A DNA stretch of 64,000 bases from Candidatus Electrothrix aestuarii (lineage in GTDB: Bacteria > Desulfobacterota > Desulfobulbia > Desulfobulbales > Desulfobulbaceae): the NCBI GenBank assembly GCA_032595685.2, contig CP159373.1, forward strand, positions 2,067,001 through 2,131,000, read 5' to 3'. The notes beneath the pieces were generated by a model that did not search any database, had not been told where the DNA came from, and saw only the letters and a program-made list of their open reading frames with translations. Position numbers and translations under genes: made by a program. Positions 46,996-56,344 of the stretch are shown here, in pieces. Position 1 is the stretch's first letter; each line of letters opens with the position of its first letter.

Positions 46996-47877
46996 ATGAA
47001 AAAACGTGCCCTCAATATCGTTTGCTCAAGCCTTTGCGCAGTTTTCTGCCTTCTGCCCCAACAACTCTTTGCTGCCTGTCCGCCCGTTGCGGAGATAAAC
47101 GCACGGGCAACAGCCTTTCTGGAGAAGCGCCCTTTGGACCTCTATCCCGGCAAGCTTTCTCTGACCGATGCCTACTGCGCCCAGGAAAAATACGTTGCCG
47201 CCCTGACCCCACAGTTCGGCCAGCCCATCGGCTATAAGGTCGGCTTTACCAGTAAGGGGTTGCAAGAGCGTTTCCATGTTGATGGGCCTGCCCTGGGTAT
47301 TCTCCTGGAGAAAATGCTGCTGCCTGATGGCTCGACCTTTTCCCTTGCCTCTGCTTATCGCCCGGTGATTGAGCCGGACCTTGTGGTGACCGTCAAAGAT
47401 GAGGGTATCATGACGGCAAAGAACGAGCTGGAGGTGGCAGCCCATCTTGATGAGCTTCGCCCCTTTCTGGAGATCCCAGCCATACCTTTCACCAAGGAGA
47501 CCAAGCTGAGCGGTACGACTCTGGTGGCCTGTAACATCGCAGCCCGTGCCGGTGTTGTCGGGAAGGGGCTGAAGATAGAGGCGACGCCTGCCTTTGTCCA
47601 GGCCCTTGCTGATATGGAAACCGTCTTTACCGATGAGACCGGTGCTGTGCTGCAAAAAGCCCCCGGATCCAATCTCCTCGGGCATCCCCTTCAGGCTGTG
47701 CTTTGGTTAATTAAGGAGCTCCAAGCGCGCGGCGAAACCCTCAAGGCTGGTCAGGTTATCAGTCTGGGCGGATTCGGGAGCCTCTTTCCCCTCACAGAAG
47801 CAGGCAAAAACTACACCCTCACCTATAAGGGATTGCCCGGAGGACCAGTTAGTACCTCGGTACGGATCAGTGAATAA
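46996..47877 (+). CDS. Secreted MhpD-like hydratase/decarboxylase
   Basis: The fold is that of 2-keto-4-pentenoate hydratase and 4-oxalocrotonate decarboxylase (FAH superfamily): GYKVGFTSK near residue 76, PVIEPDLVV (metal-site Glu) near 123, LEVAAHLDE, and GSNLLGHPLQAVLWLIKEL near 224. Unlike cytosolic relatives, it starts with a clear signal peptide (MKKRALNIVCSS… to LFAACPP, cleavage near residue 26). A decayed copy of its 3' end lies at 48664-48846, next to rtcB. No aromatic pathway genes are adjacent. Confidence 0.8.
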   Translation: MKKRALNIVCSSLCAVFCLLPQQLFAACPPVAEINARATAFLEKRPLDLYPGKLSLTDAYCAQEKYVAALTPQFGQPIGYKVGFTSKGLQERFHVDGPALGILLEKMLLPDGSTFSLASAYRPVIEPDLVVTVKDEGIMTAKNELEVAAHLDELRPFLEIPAIPFTKETKLSGTTLVACNIAARAGVVGKGLKIEATPAFVQALADMETVFTDETGAVLQKAPGSNLLGHPLQAVLWLIKELQARGETLKAGQVISLGGFGSLFPLTEAGKNYTLTYKGLPGGPVSTSVRISE

Positions 47878-47897
47878 TGTAGTAGGGATGCCCACAG

Positions 47898-48018
47898 ACG
47901 GGGACGTAAGCAGGCCCAGAAGGAACTTGATCTTGCTGCGGAAAAGGAACGGCTTGATGCCTATCGGGGTGATACACGGGATACGTAACGCCAAAGGAGC
48001 TGGATGATACTCAGGCAG
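47898..48018 (+). pseudogene. Remnant of an rtcB 3' part
   Basis: The run CGTAAGCAGGCCCAGAAGGA at about 47904 and the bases after it match the coding region near 49852-49950 of the intact rtcB (KQAQKEL…EKERLDA segment), then diverge with small gaps. No start or frame is intact. It directly follows the intact hydratase gene, mirroring the order of the hydratase remnant and intact rtcB downstream. Confidence 0.75.
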
Positions 48019-48066
48019 CCTTCTCTGATTGTCTGAAAAACGATAGGTCGGGGAATTCTATAGACT

Positions 48067-48093
48067 ATGAGGGCAGGCCGTTCCTGCCCTCAT
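48067..48093. terminator. Strong hairpin between hydratase remnant cluster and cytochrome gene
   Basis: ATGAGGGCAGG (48067-48077) pairs perfectly with CCTGCCCTCAT (48083-48093) around a five-base loop, with an AT-rich tail. It probably terminates both the plus-strand hydratase and minus-strand cytochrome transcripts. Confidence 0.7.
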
Positions 48094-48130
48094 ATTTATT
48101 TGCACTTGATGGGCATCTCAGGGAGGAGCA

Positions 48131-48487
48131 TTACTCTGCCAGACTCATGATCCATTCAGCCATTTTTTTCGCATGAGCCGCATCTATAGTTTTTCCGTTT
48201 TCCGACCTCGGCTTCATATCTACAGGACGATCCCATTTGTTATGACTGCCACGGAGGATTGAGTTCTCAAGTAACGCTAAAGCTTTGTCACTGTCCTCTT
48301 TATATTTTTCTTTATATTTTTTTGCAATGTCCTTGAAGTAGGGGGCATATTTCTTGGGTAACGATTTGTTGGCTTCTATGGAATGACATCCCATGCAGTC
48401 GTATTGCCCAGCCATATCTTCACTTGCAAATGCAGATGCAGCAAACAATACACAAGCAGCGACAATACCAATAACAGATGTTCTCAC
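48131..48487 (-). CDS. Small periplasmic monohaem cytochrome c
   Basis: The signal peptide ends near ASAFA-SEDM. One haem site, CMGCH, is near residue 33, and a methionine in VDMKP near 92 is a likely sixth ligand, as in class I cytochromes c. The middle is unusually lysine-rich (KDIAKKYKEKYKED), giving a basic surface suited to docking acidic partners. The GTG at 48487 is chosen because AAGGAGG precedes it by four bases; the open frame upstream has none. It has its own promoter and is convergent to the hydratase gene. Confidence 0.88.
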   Translation of the reverse strand: MRTSVIGIVAACVLFAASAFASEDMAGQYDCMGCHSIEANKSLPKKYAPYFKDIAKKYKEKYKEDSDKALALLENSILRGSHNKWDRPVDMKPRSENGKTIDAAHAKKMAEWIMSLAE

Positions 48488-48570
48488 GATCTTCCTCCTT
48501 TTCTTGAAATAAAGAAATTTAATTACCACCAGCAACCGTAACGAACCATCAGTACGTGTCAGGTTTACTG

Positions 48571-48624
48571 ATAGTAACCTTGTAATTTATTCGATACTAT
48601 CACAAGCGAACCTTGTATAGTCAA
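48571..48624 (-). promoter_or_regulatory. Promoter of the cytochrome c gene with flanking repeats
   Basis: On the minus strand TTGACT (48624-48619) and GATAGT (48601-48596) are 17 bases apart. GATAGTA at 48571-48577 and TACTATC at 48595-48601 form an inverted repeat overlapping the -10 box, and TACAAGGTT occurs as a direct repeat at both ends of the promoter region. A regulator site is likely but unnamed. Confidence 0.55.
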
Positions 48625-48663
48625 GAGAAAAATAGCGCTTCACTATACCGCTAAGCCTTGGGA

Positions 48664-48846
48664 CGCAGGGTTGGTGAAGGAGCTCCAAGCACGCGGCGAA
48701 ACCCTAAAGGCTGGCCAAGTTATCAGCCTGGGTGGGCGGATTCGGGACCCTCTTTTCCCTCACAGAAGCAGGTAAAACCAATACTGTCACCTCTAAGGGG
48801 GTGCCCGGAGAGCCAGTTAGTACCTCGGTACGGATCAGCGAATAAT
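48664..48846 (+). pseudogene. Remnant of the hydratase 3' end
   Basis: The stretch from AAGGAGCTCCAAGC to the AGCGAATAATG end aligns base by base with 47704-47880 of the intact hydratase gene, with an extra GGTG near 48731 that shifts the frame and many substitutions. It lies 30 bases before the intact rtcB gene. Confidence 0.82.
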
Positions 48847-48876
48847 GCAGCAGGTATGCCCAAGTAAGGAGTCGTT

Positions 48877-50052
48877 ATGAAAAAAGTTATTAGTACAGAA
48901 AAGAAACCCATCAAGCTTTGGCTTGATGATCTGGAAGTCGGGGCTTTGGAGCAGGCAAGGCATCTTGCCAATCTCCCTTTTGCCTTCCGCCACATTGCCC
49001 TCATGCCGGATGCGCACCAGGGCTACGGAATGCCCATCGGCGGCGTTCTAGCTGCGGAAGACGTGGTTATCCCCAATGCGGTGGGGGTGGATATCGGCTG
49101 CGGGATGTGTGCGGTCAGGACCTCTGTCCAGGAGATAAGCCAGGAGAGCTTGAAGAAAATTATGGGGGATGTCCGCAAAAGCATACCGGTCGGCTTCAAG
49201 CATCATACTAAGGCCCAGGACGAGACCTTTATGCCGGAAGGCTATGCAGAAGACGGCTTTGATGAACTGAAGATTGTTCGCGGGGAATACAAGGCAGCAC
49301 TGAAGCAGGTGGGTACCTTGGGCGGAGGTAATCATTTCCTTGAGATCCAGCAGGGGAGTGACGGCTTTGTCTGGCTGATGCTCCACTCTGGAAGCCGGAA
49401 TCTTGGCTATAAGGTGGCGCATCATTATAATAAGTTGGCTATCGAGCTGAACCGAAAATGGCATACTTCGGTGCCGGAAAAATGGCAGTTGGCCTTTCTC
49501 CCTCTGGATGGGCGTAAGGGCCAGGATTATCTCCGAGAGATGCAGTACTGCGTTGATTTTGCCCTGGCAAACCGAGCCCTGATGATGCAGCGGCTCCAGG
49601 AAGCCTTTGCTGAGGCTGTAGGGGAGGTTGACTTCGGGGAGATAATCAATATCGCCCATAATTATGCGGCGATGGAACATCATTTTAAACGCAATGTGAT
49701 GATTCACCGCAAGGGCGCGACCAAGGCCTATGCAGACCAGCTGGGCATTATCCCTGGGAGCCAGGGAACTGCGAGCTATATCGTTAAGGGTAAGGGAGAG
49801 CCGGAGAGTTTTATGTCCTGCTCACATGGGGCCGGGCGCAGGCTGGGGCGTAAGCAGGCCCAGAAGGAACTGGATCTTGCTGTGGAAAAGGAACGGCTTG
49901 ATGCCATCGGAGTGATCCACGGGATGCGCAATACAAAGGATCTGGATGAAGCGCCGGGTGCGTATAAGGATATCTCTGTAGTGATGGATAATCAGCGAGA
50001 TCTTGTTGAAATCGAGGTGGAGTTACGGCCTCTGGCGGTGATTAAGGGGTAG
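48877..50052 (+). CDS. rtcB: RNA-splicing ligase RtcB
   Basis: RtcB joins 2',3'-cyclic phosphate or 3'-phosphate RNA ends to 5'-OH ends using GTP and manganese. Metal and active residues: AVGVDIGCGM near residue 67, GTLGGGNHFLE near 148, HSGSRNLG near 170, and the guanylylated histidine in SCSHGAGRRLGR near 312. Length 391 fits the bacterial form. AAGGAG lies nine bases before the start. No rtcA or RtcR is nearby. Confidence 0.95.
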   Translation: MKKVISTEKKPIKLWLDDLEVGALEQARHLANLPFAFRHIALMPDAHQGYGMPIGGVLAAEDVVIPNAVGVDIGCGMCAVRTSVQEISQESLKKIMGDVRKSIPVGFKHHTKAQDETFMPEGYAEDGFDELKIVRGEYKAALKQVGTLGGGNHFLEIQQGSDGFVWLMLHSGSRNLGYKVAHHYNKLAIELNRKWHTSVPEKWQLAFLPLDGRKGQDYLREMQYCVDFALANRALMMQRLQEAFAEAVGEVDFGEIINIAHNYAAMEHHFKRNVMIHRKGATKAYADQLGIIPGSQGTASYIVKGKGEPESFMSCSHGAGRRLGRKQAQKELDLAVEKERLDAIGVIHGMRNTKDLDEAPGAYKDISVVMDNQRDLVEIEVELRPLAVIKG

Positions 50053-50060
50053 GAAGGTAG

Positions 50061-50122
50061 GGGCAGACCAATGTGTCTGCCCTATGGTGTTGTAGTAGGG
50101 ACACGGCATGCCGTGTCCCTAC
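50061..50122. repeat. Two REP-like hairpins at the rtcB-pyrC junction
   Basis: The first stem is GGGCAGAC (50061-50068) and GTCTGCCC (50075-50082). The second is a perfect 28-base palindrome (50095-50122), opening GTAGGGACACGGCA, that includes the pyrC stop codon. Neither has a T run. They probably act as a bidirectional terminator and look like members of a dispersed family. Confidence 0.7.
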
Positions 50123-51390
50123 GCCGAACGATGGGTTATGCGTCCATCCATAATGGTGTACACGGCCCGTCCCTGGAGTCTCTTGCCTAAAAAGGGTGAG
50201 TTCTTACTCTTGGACACGACATGTTCTTCGGTGTAGGAGAATTGGAGGTCAGGGTTAATCACGGTGATATCCGCGATGGATCCGACACTGAGATTGCCTC
50301 CTTCCACACCCAATATTCGGGCAGGGTTGACCGACAGCAGCTCAATCAGTTTTTTCTCGTCAATGACACCATCCCGAACCAGGGCCAGGGATAGGGGCAG
50401 GGAGGTCTCCAGGCCGATGATGCCGTTCATGGCCCGATCAAACTCTACCTCTTTTTCCAGGATGGAATGGGGAGCGTGATCGGTGGCTATGGCGTCAAAG
50501 GTACCGTCGGCCAGACCCTGCCGGATTGCCTGCCGGTCCTTCTCTGTGCGCAGGGGAGGGTTCATCTTTGCATTGGTGTTATAACCCATAACCGCCTCAT
50601 CAGTGAGGGTGAAATAATGGGGCGCGGTTTCCGCTGTCACCCGGACACCTCTGGCCTTGGCTGCACTGATCAGCTCCGCACTCATAGCGGTACTCACATG
50701 GGCGATGTGTACACGTTTACCCAGGCATTCTGCCAAGGCGATTTCCCGGTACACCATGATGGATTCCGCCGCATTTGGAATGCCTTTGAGACCCAGGCGG
50801 GTGGAGACGATGCCCTCGTTCATAACCCCGTTACTCAGGCTCGGTTCCTCACTATGGGAAATCACCAGCAGGTCATGATCGTCGGCATACTCCAGAGCTC
50901 GCCGCATGAGCTGGCTGTCACGAACAGGCAGGCCATCATCACTCACAGCCACCACGCCATTTGCTCGCAGCTCTCCGAATTCCGTCAGCGCAGATCCCTG
51001 ACTATTTTTACTGATCGCTGCAACCGGGTAGACACGGGCATCGGCCTTTTCTGCCTGAGAGAGAATTAAGGCGGTTACGGCGCGGCTGTCGTTCACCGGT
51101 TTGGTATTGGGCATACAGGCCACAGCCGTGAAACCGCCAGCTGCGGCAGCTCGGGTACCAGAGAGGATGTCCTCCTTGTATTCTTCGCCGGGTTCCCGCA
51201 GATGCACATGCATATCAATGAAACCAGGAGTCACCCAGCAACCACTGGCATCTATCTCCTGGACACCCGAGGGAATAGCCGTCGCAGGATCAGCAATGCG
51301 TCCGTCGACAATAAGGAGATCGCGTACCTCATCCAAGGAATTTGCAGGATCTATGATTCGTCCGTTTTTTATCAGCAAAGGAGCTGGCAT
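50119..51390 (-). CDS. pyrC: Dihydroorotase
   Basis: Zinc amidohydrolase that makes dihydroorotate in pyrimidine synthesis. Motifs: [10 protein letters not shown] near residue 59 with the K/E that follows (YKEDI), [20 protein letters not shown] and ATDHAPH near 306. Length 423 is typical for the long bacterial type. It follows pyrB by 30 bases. An M-P start with a usable ribosome site is accepted. Confidence 0.95.
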   Translation of the reverse strand: MPAPLLIKNGRIIDPANSLDEVRDLLIVDGRIADPATAIPSGVQEIDASGCWVTPGFIDMHVHLREPGEEYKEDILSGTRAAAAGGFTAVACMPNTKPVNDSRAVTALILSQAEKADARVYPVAAISKNSQGSALTEFGELRANGVVAVSDDGLPVRDSQLMRRALEYADDHDLLVISHSEEPSLSNGVMNEGIVSTRLGLKGIPNAAESIMVYREIALAECLGKRVHIAHVSTAMSAELISAAKARGVRVTAETAPHYFTLTDEAVMGYNTNAKMNPPLRTEKDRQAIRQGLADGTFDAIATDHAPHSILEKEVEFDRAMNGIIGLETSLPLSLALVRDGVIDEKKLIELLSVNPARILGVEGGNLSVGSIADITVINPDLQFSYTEEHVVSKSKNSPFLGKRLQGRAVYTIMDGRITHRSA

Positions 51391-51419
51391 ATTTCAAACC
51401 TTAATATTATGAGCAACTA

Positions 51420-52352
51420 TTAACTATTTCCCATGACCAGATAGAGAAGGGCCATTCGCACTGCAACACCGTTAGTCACCTGGTCCAGAATGACCGACTG
51501 GGTACCGTCTGCCACATCAGGCATGAGTTCGATGCCTCGGTTGATCGGTCCAGGATGCATGATCAGGGCGTCCGGCCGTGCCCATGAGGCCACCTTTGCT
51601 GTTACCCCGTATTGCGCGGCGTATTCCCGTAAAGAAGGAAGCAGTGGGTCATTCTGTCGCTCTTTCTGGATGCGTAGGGTCATGACGACATCGGCATCCT
51701 GTACAGCTTCCTTCATACTGGAACAGACCGTCACGCCAAGTTCTTTGAGGCCAGGTGGAATCAAGGTTCCTGGGCCATAGACAAAGATTTCTGAGCCCAT
51801 GCTGAGGAAGCCGAGGATATTAGAGTGGGCCACCCTACTGTGCAGGATGTCGCCAATAATTGCAATTTTTAGATCATTCAGCCTTTTTTTGTGTTCCCGG
51901 ACCGTCATCATGTCCAGAAGGGCCTGTGAGGGGTGCTCATGGGTGCCATCACCAGCATTGATGACCGCCGCATTAACGTATTGACTGAGCATATGGGGTG
52001 CCCCGGAAAAAGAATGGCGAATAATAATAATATCCGGGTTCATTGCCGAGATGTTGCGGGCAGTATCAATAAGGGTTTCACCCTTGGTTGTGGAACTGGT
52101 GGAGGCTGAGATGTTGAAGGTGTCAGCGCTCATCCGCTTGGCTGCAATCTCAAAGGAAAGGCGAGTGCGGGTGGAAGGCTCAAAAAAAAGATTAATGATA
52201 GTATTGCCGCGAAGGGTGGGGACCTTTTTTATTGGACGTGCAGAGATTTCTTTAAAAGATTCTGCCGTATTCAGAATATGGTCAATGTCATCGGCGGCTA
52301 GAAGTTCCATGTCAAGGATGTGCCGATGTGAAAAAAAATAGCCGGTAGTCAT
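51420..52352 (-). CDS. pyrB: Aspartate carbamoyltransferase catalytic subunit
   Basis: The carbamoyl-phosphate motif [13 protein letters not shown] is near residue 56 and HPGPINRG near 265. The protein transfers the carbamoyl group to aspartate. It is 310 residues, as usual for the class without a PyrI subunit. It lies directly before pyrC, forming a pyrBC unit; lepB is upstream at 128 bases. Confidence 0.96.
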   Translation of the reverse strand: MTTGYFFSHRHILDMELLAADDIDHILNTAESFKEISARPIKKVPTLRGNTIINLFFEPSTRTRLSFEIAAKRMSADTFNISASTSSTTKGETLIDTARNISAMNPDIIIIRHSFSGAPHMLSQYVNAAVINAGDGTHEHPSQALLDMMTVREHKKRLNDLKIAIIGDILHSRVAHSNILGFLSMGSEIFVYGPGTLIPPGLKELGVTVCSSMKEAVQDADVVMTLRIQKERQNDPLLPSLREYAAQYGVTAKVASWARPDALIMHPGPINRGIELMPDVADGTQSVILDQVTNGVAVRMALLYLVMGNS

Positions 52353-52479
52353 AGTTAAAACAGTCAGAGTAAAATCAATCTACGGGCTGCACAGGAATGA
52401 TGCCTGCGATACACACTGCCTATCTTTGCAATAATTGTCTGATGTTGGCAATAGAAAAAGGGTGTAAGGAATAAATTAT

Positions 52480-53130
52480 TTAGTGGAGGATGTCGCCGAT
52501 CCTGCTCCAACGGATAGAGGCAAAACGCTTCCAGGACAGAAGAGATTGTTTGACATCCCATGACCAGTAAATGATAAAGGCCTTGCCGCGAACGGCATTT
52601 AGGTTGACAAAACCCCAAAATCTGCTGTCATAGGAGTTGTCCCTGTTGTCACCCATAACAAAAATATGTCCTTCAGGCACGGTAATTGGTCCAAAATTGT
52701 CACGAGGGTCTTCCGTTGCCCGATGGATACGGGGGTCTCTGAATTCTCCGTGAGGGTCCTCTATAGGTTCACCATTAATAAATATTTTTTTATCTTTTAT
52801 CTCGACGGTTTCTCCGCCTGTGGCAATGACCCGTTTAATATAATCAAGCTTGGGATCTTTAGGATATTTGAAGACAACAATGTCTCCACGTTTAGGCGTT
52901 TTAATCGGCACAAGTACAGAATCTGTGAAAGGATTTTTGATTCCATAAATAAACTTGCTGACTAAAATGTGATCACCAATTAATAAGGTTTCAAGCATAG
53001 ATCCTGAAGGGATCTTAAAGGCCTGGATGATAAATGTCCTTATAAAAAGCGCAAGAATAAGGGCAATGATTATAGCTTCCGTGTACTCACGAACAGCGGA
53101 TTTTTGTTTTGCGGCGTGCTTATTATTCAT
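52480..53130 (-). CDS. lepB: Signal peptidase I
   Basis: A membrane helix (residues about 16-36) is followed by the catalytic Ser in PSGSMLETL near 42 and the general-base Lys in YIKRVIATGGE near 90; GDNRDNSYDSR is box E. It removes signal peptides from exported proteins. A TTG at 53166 extends the frame by 12 codons; the ATG at 53130 gives the usual short cytoplasmic tail. Length 216. Confidence 0.95.
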   Translation of the reverse strand: MNNKHAAKQKSAVREYTEAIIIALILALFIRTFIIQAFKIPSGSMLETLLIGDHILVSKFIYGIKNPFTDSVLVPIKTPKRGDIVVFKYPKDPKLDYIKRVIATGGETVEIKDKKIFINGEPIEDPHGEFRDPRIHRATEDPRDNFGPITVPEGHIFVMGDNRDNSYDSRFWGFVNLNAVRGKAFIIYWSWDVKQSLLSWKRFASIRWSRIGDILH

Positions 53131-53391
53131 AACAAGAAGGGATCTTTCAGAGTAGTATTTACCCAATTAATAAAACGGGAAGTATCCAAGGGGACAGAGG
53201 ACGATGAAAACAATCACACAAAATATTGTTAAATAGACGAAAAAAAAAATAAATTCAAGCCCAATCGCTGAATTGTTCTGTAGTTGTTTCTAATTAATGG
53301 TTTTTTCAGGGGGTTTCCAGGCGAGAAAAAAAATACGAGAAAGAAAGCTAGATTTAGCTGGCTGAATTTCATAAAAAGGGAAATGCTTTTC

Positions 53392-53422
53392 TTGACATTT
53401 AACCTTTTTTATGACCTATTAT
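53392..53422 (+). promoter_or_regulatory. Promoter candidate of the pilM operon
   Basis: TTGACA (53392-53397) and TATTAT (53417-53422) are 19 bases apart, a little long. CTATTA one base earlier gives 18. The 373-base divergent region between lepB and pilM holds no other gene. Confidence 0.5.
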
Positions 53423-53503
53423 GTCTATACGTTTGGATTTTTGGAGGGTAGCTAGAGGCGGCTACTCTTTACCGGTAGCAGCTCATATAACTTTAAAAAC
53501 AGC

Positions 53504-54559
53504 ATGGCAAAAAAAGAGAAGTTTGTCGTTGGGATTGATATCGGCTCCCATGCGGTGAAAATTTGTCAGATTCAGAGGACGGGTAAGGATGGCTATCAGC
53601 TTATCGCTCTTGGAACGGCTGCGATTCCACCTGGCGCTGTTGAAGATGGTGTTCTGCAAGATCCCGAAGACGTAGGAAAGGCCATTGCAGGACTCTGTAA
53701 GAATCTGAAGATTAAGAAGAACGAACGTGTCGGTCTGTCAATCTCCGGTTACTCGGTAATTGTTAAAAAAATCAATATTGAAATGGAAAGTGAGGATGAA
53801 CTTGCTCAACGTCTCAATGAAGAGGCAGAACAGTATATCCCTTTTGATATTAATGAAGTATATTTAGATTTTCAGGTCCTTAAGGCTGGCGAAGATGAGT
53901 TTGACCGTAGCGAAGTCATGTTGGTGGCTGCTAAAAAAGAGGTTATAGATGGGTATCGTGCAATGCTTGAGGCGCAAAAGCTTGTCCCTGCCTTGGTTGA
54001 TGTTGATGGTTTTGCCTTAGAAAATATTTGGACAACGGTATCCGGTGGTAATAGAAATGTCTGTTTGGTGGATATTGGAGCGTCTAAATTAAATATTAAC
54101 ATTATTGCAGATGGTGCTTCTGTTCTTGCCCGTGATGTTGTTATGGGAAGCGAGAATTTAAGCCAAGAAATCGTCACCACTCTTGAGGTCGATTATGATG
54201 AAGCAGAACAGATTAAAATAGGGCGAGTGGAGGCTCAGGACGAACAAAAGGAAGAGCTTCACGAAATTTTTACACAGATTTGTACCCGATGGGTACTGGA
54301 GGTGAAAAAAGCTATTGATCTGTATAAAAATAATAATCCTAAAAAGCCACTTTCAGTCCTTGTTTTGAGCGGCGGAGGTTCCAAGGTCGTTGGCTTAAGA
54401 GAGTATCTTGCCAGTGAAACCGGTCTTGAGGTCATCCTGTTTAATCCCTTCGAAGGAATGAAGGTGAACGAGAAGAAGATTGACTTGGGATACCTTGAAA
54501 CCGTAGCTCCTGAAATGTCCATAGCTGCCGGGTTAGCAATACGACCTGCGGAATTTTAA
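53504..54559 (+). CDS. pilM: Type IV pilus assembly protein PilM
   Basis: Actin-like ATPase on the cytoplasmic face of the pilus machine; it binds the PilN N-terminus. The phosphate loop GIDIGSHAVKICQI is near residue 9 and VDIGASKLNI near 188, with VLVLSGGGSKVVGL near 283. Length 351 is standard. It opens a five-to-seven-gene operon. Confidence 0.95.
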   Translation: MAKKEKFVVGIDIGSHAVKICQIQRTGKDGYQLIALGTAAIPPGAVEDGVLQDPEDVGKAIAGLCKNLKIKKNERVGLSISGYSVIVKKINIEMESEDELAQRLNEEAEQYIPFDINEVYLDFQVLKAGEDEFDRSEVMLVAAKKEVIDGYRAMLEAQKLVPALVDVDGFALENIWTTVSGGNRNVCLVDIGASKLNINIIADGASVLARDVVMGSENLSQEIVTTLEVDYDEAEQIKIGRVEAQDEQKEELHEIFTQICTRWVLEVKKAIDLYKNNNPKKPLSVLVLSGGGSKVVGLREYLASETGLEVILFNPFEGMKVNEKKIDLGYLETVAPEMSIAAGLAIRPAEF

Positions 54560-54562
54560 GAT

Positions 54563-55147
54563 ATGATCCGGATAAATCTCCTGCCCGTACGGCAGATGAA
54601 ACAGAAGACGCGGGCAGTACAGCAACTCGTTGTAAGTGGTGCTCTTATAGCGGCAACTCTTGTTGCTTTATCCTTAGGAGCAGGTTATTTCGTAACAACA
54701 GTTAGTGGGTTGGAAAAGGATATCAAGGTTCTTACCGCGCGTAAGAAGGAGTTACAAAAGACCCTTGACTTGATCGTTGATCTGGAAAAGAAAAAGAAAC
54801 TTATAGAAAAACAAATTGGTGTTATTCATGAATTGCAGAAAAAAACTCAACTTACCGTGCGAATTTTGGATGAGGTCGCTCGATTAACACCGCATAAACG
54901 ACTATGGCTAACTAGTCTTAATCAAACGAGTAGCACGTTGAATCTGTCTGGTACGGCGTTAGATAATCGGACAATTGCAGACTATCTTGATGCATTAAAT
55001 GACTCGCAATATTTTTCCAATGTCACTTTGAGGACGTCTGCACTCAGCAAGTATGGTGGAAGAAACCTGAAACGATTTTCTTTGACCTGCTCTGTCACGA
55101 TTTCTGGAGCAAATGAAGAAGCTTCACAAAAAAAGGGAGGTAAATAA
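54563..55147 (+). CDS. pilN: Type IV pilus assembly protein PilN
   Basis: The N-terminus MIRINLLPVR is the PilM-binding peptide. One membrane helix (about 22-45) leads into a coiled coil (KDIKVLTARKKELQKTL) and a periplasmic ferredoxin-like fold. Length 194. It starts four bases after pilM. Confidence 0.93.
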   Translation: MIRINLLPVRQMKQKTRAVQQLVVSGALIAATLVALSLGAGYFVTTVSGLEKDIKVLTARKKELQKTLDLIVDLEKKKKLIEKQIGVIHELQKKTQLTVRILDEVARLTPHKRLWLTSLNQTSSTLNLSGTALDNRTIADYLDALNDSQYFSNVTLRTSALSKYGGRNLKRFSLTCSVTISGANEEASQKKGGK

Positions 55148-55156
55148 TATTTTATT

Positions 55157-55789
55157 ATGGCCTCACAAGACGCAAAATCGAAATTTGATGTTTTTATTGA
55201 AGAAAAATATATACCTCTTGATCAAAAGATTAAGCTAGGTATAGTTGCTGGGATTGTCGTGGCATTGATTGCGGGTTTTTATTTTGCTATTTTTGCTCCA
55301 AATATAGAGACGATTAAAAAGCTGGAAGCTGAAAAATCTTCCCTACAGAAGGATGTAGAGAAGGCTGAAAAGGCTGCTGAAAATTTAGAGCAGCATAAAG
55401 CTGAGCTTGAAGAGGCTAAGAAACGATTTGAGGAAATCTCGATAGTCCTGCCAAAGACAAAAGAAATACCTGCTCTGCTTACAGCTATTTCCGATCATGG
55501 AACAAGTGCAGGCCTTGATTTTAACTCATTTACTCCAGGTAATGAAACACCCAAGGATTTTTATGCTGAAATTCCAATCAGTATCAGCATTACCGGCCCC
55601 TACCATAATATTGGTTATTTCCTTGATCAAGTGAGTAAGTTAGAACGTATTGTAACTGTAAAAGATATTACATTGGGAGGTCCTCAGCAGGTCGAGGGTG
55701 AGATGTTGTTGAAATCTACCTGTAACTTGCTGACCTATCGTTCCAGCAGTGAAGCCGCCAGTGATCCTACTAAAAAGAAGAAAAAGTAA
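55157..55789 (+). CDS. pilO: Type IV pilus assembly protein PilO
   Basis: One membrane helix (about 28-47) is followed by a coiled coil (ETIKKLEAEKSSLQKDVEKA) and a periplasmic fold with LPKTKEIPALLTAISDHG, the family signature. It pairs with PilN to align the inner-membrane complex. The tail ends with a run of lysines (KKKK). Confidence 0.92.
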   Translation: MASQDAKSKFDVFIEEKYIPLDQKIKLGIVAGIVVALIAGFYFAIFAPNIETIKKLEAEKSSLQKDVEKAEKAAENLEQHKAELEEAKKRFEEISIVLPKTKEIPALLTAISDHGTSAGLDFNSFTPGNETPKDFYAEIPISISITGPYHNIGYFLDQVSKLERIVTVKDITLGGPQQVEGEMLLKSTCNLLTYRSSSEAASDPTKKKKK

Positions 55790-55805
55790 GTAGAGCAGGG
55801 ATTCG

Positions 55806-56342
55806 ATGAAGCGTACTATAACAAGACAGTTTGTTGCTATGTCAATATTGTTTTTTTTGCTGGGGGAAACGAATAGTGTGGCTTTGGGGGCTATAGAGGA
55901 AAATGCTGTTAGTACAGAAGGACAGCAGGTTGAAGGTGATGGGGTGGTGTTGCGCGAAGTCAATGAATTTGAATATGTCCTTGAAGGACGCCCAGACCCC
56001 TTTCTCCCTTTTCTTTCTAAAGATAGCGGGAGAAAGGATGAGTTTGATGACACTCCCGATGATGGGGATTCAGATAAGCCGTTAACAGGAATGCGCCTTT
56101 TTGAACCTGGTCAACTGAAACTGGTGGCCTTGCTTAAACTCGGAAGCAAAAATGTTGCTATGGCAGAGGATGTTGCTGGAAAAGGATATCGTCTTGATGA
56201 GAATATGCCGATTGGGCGATATGGAGTTATTGACAGAATAACCGATGAACAAGTTGAGATTACAGAGCGTTATAAAACCAAGACAGGCCGGATTGTTACA
56301 AAAGAGATTGTAATGCGTTTAAAAAAAGAGGGAGATAAATAA
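55806..56342 (+). CDS. pilP: Type IV pilus assembly protein PilP
   Basis: Signal-peptide-like N-terminus (to about 26) and the motif GRPDPFLPFL near 60, followed by the small beta fold LKLVALLKLGSKNVAMAED and GRYGVIDRI. PilP links PilN/PilO to the secretin. No lipobox cysteine is obvious in this copy. Length 178. Confidence 0.9.
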   Translation: MKRTITRQFVAMSILFFLLGETNSVALGAIEENAVSTEGQQVEGDGVVLREVNEFEYVLEGRPDPFLPFLSKDSGRKDEFDDTPDDGDSDKPLTGMRLFEPGQLKLVALLKLGSKNVAMAEDVAGKGYRLDENMPIGRYGVIDRITDEQVEITERYKTKTGRIVTKEIVMRLKKEGDK

Positions 56343-56344
56343 AG

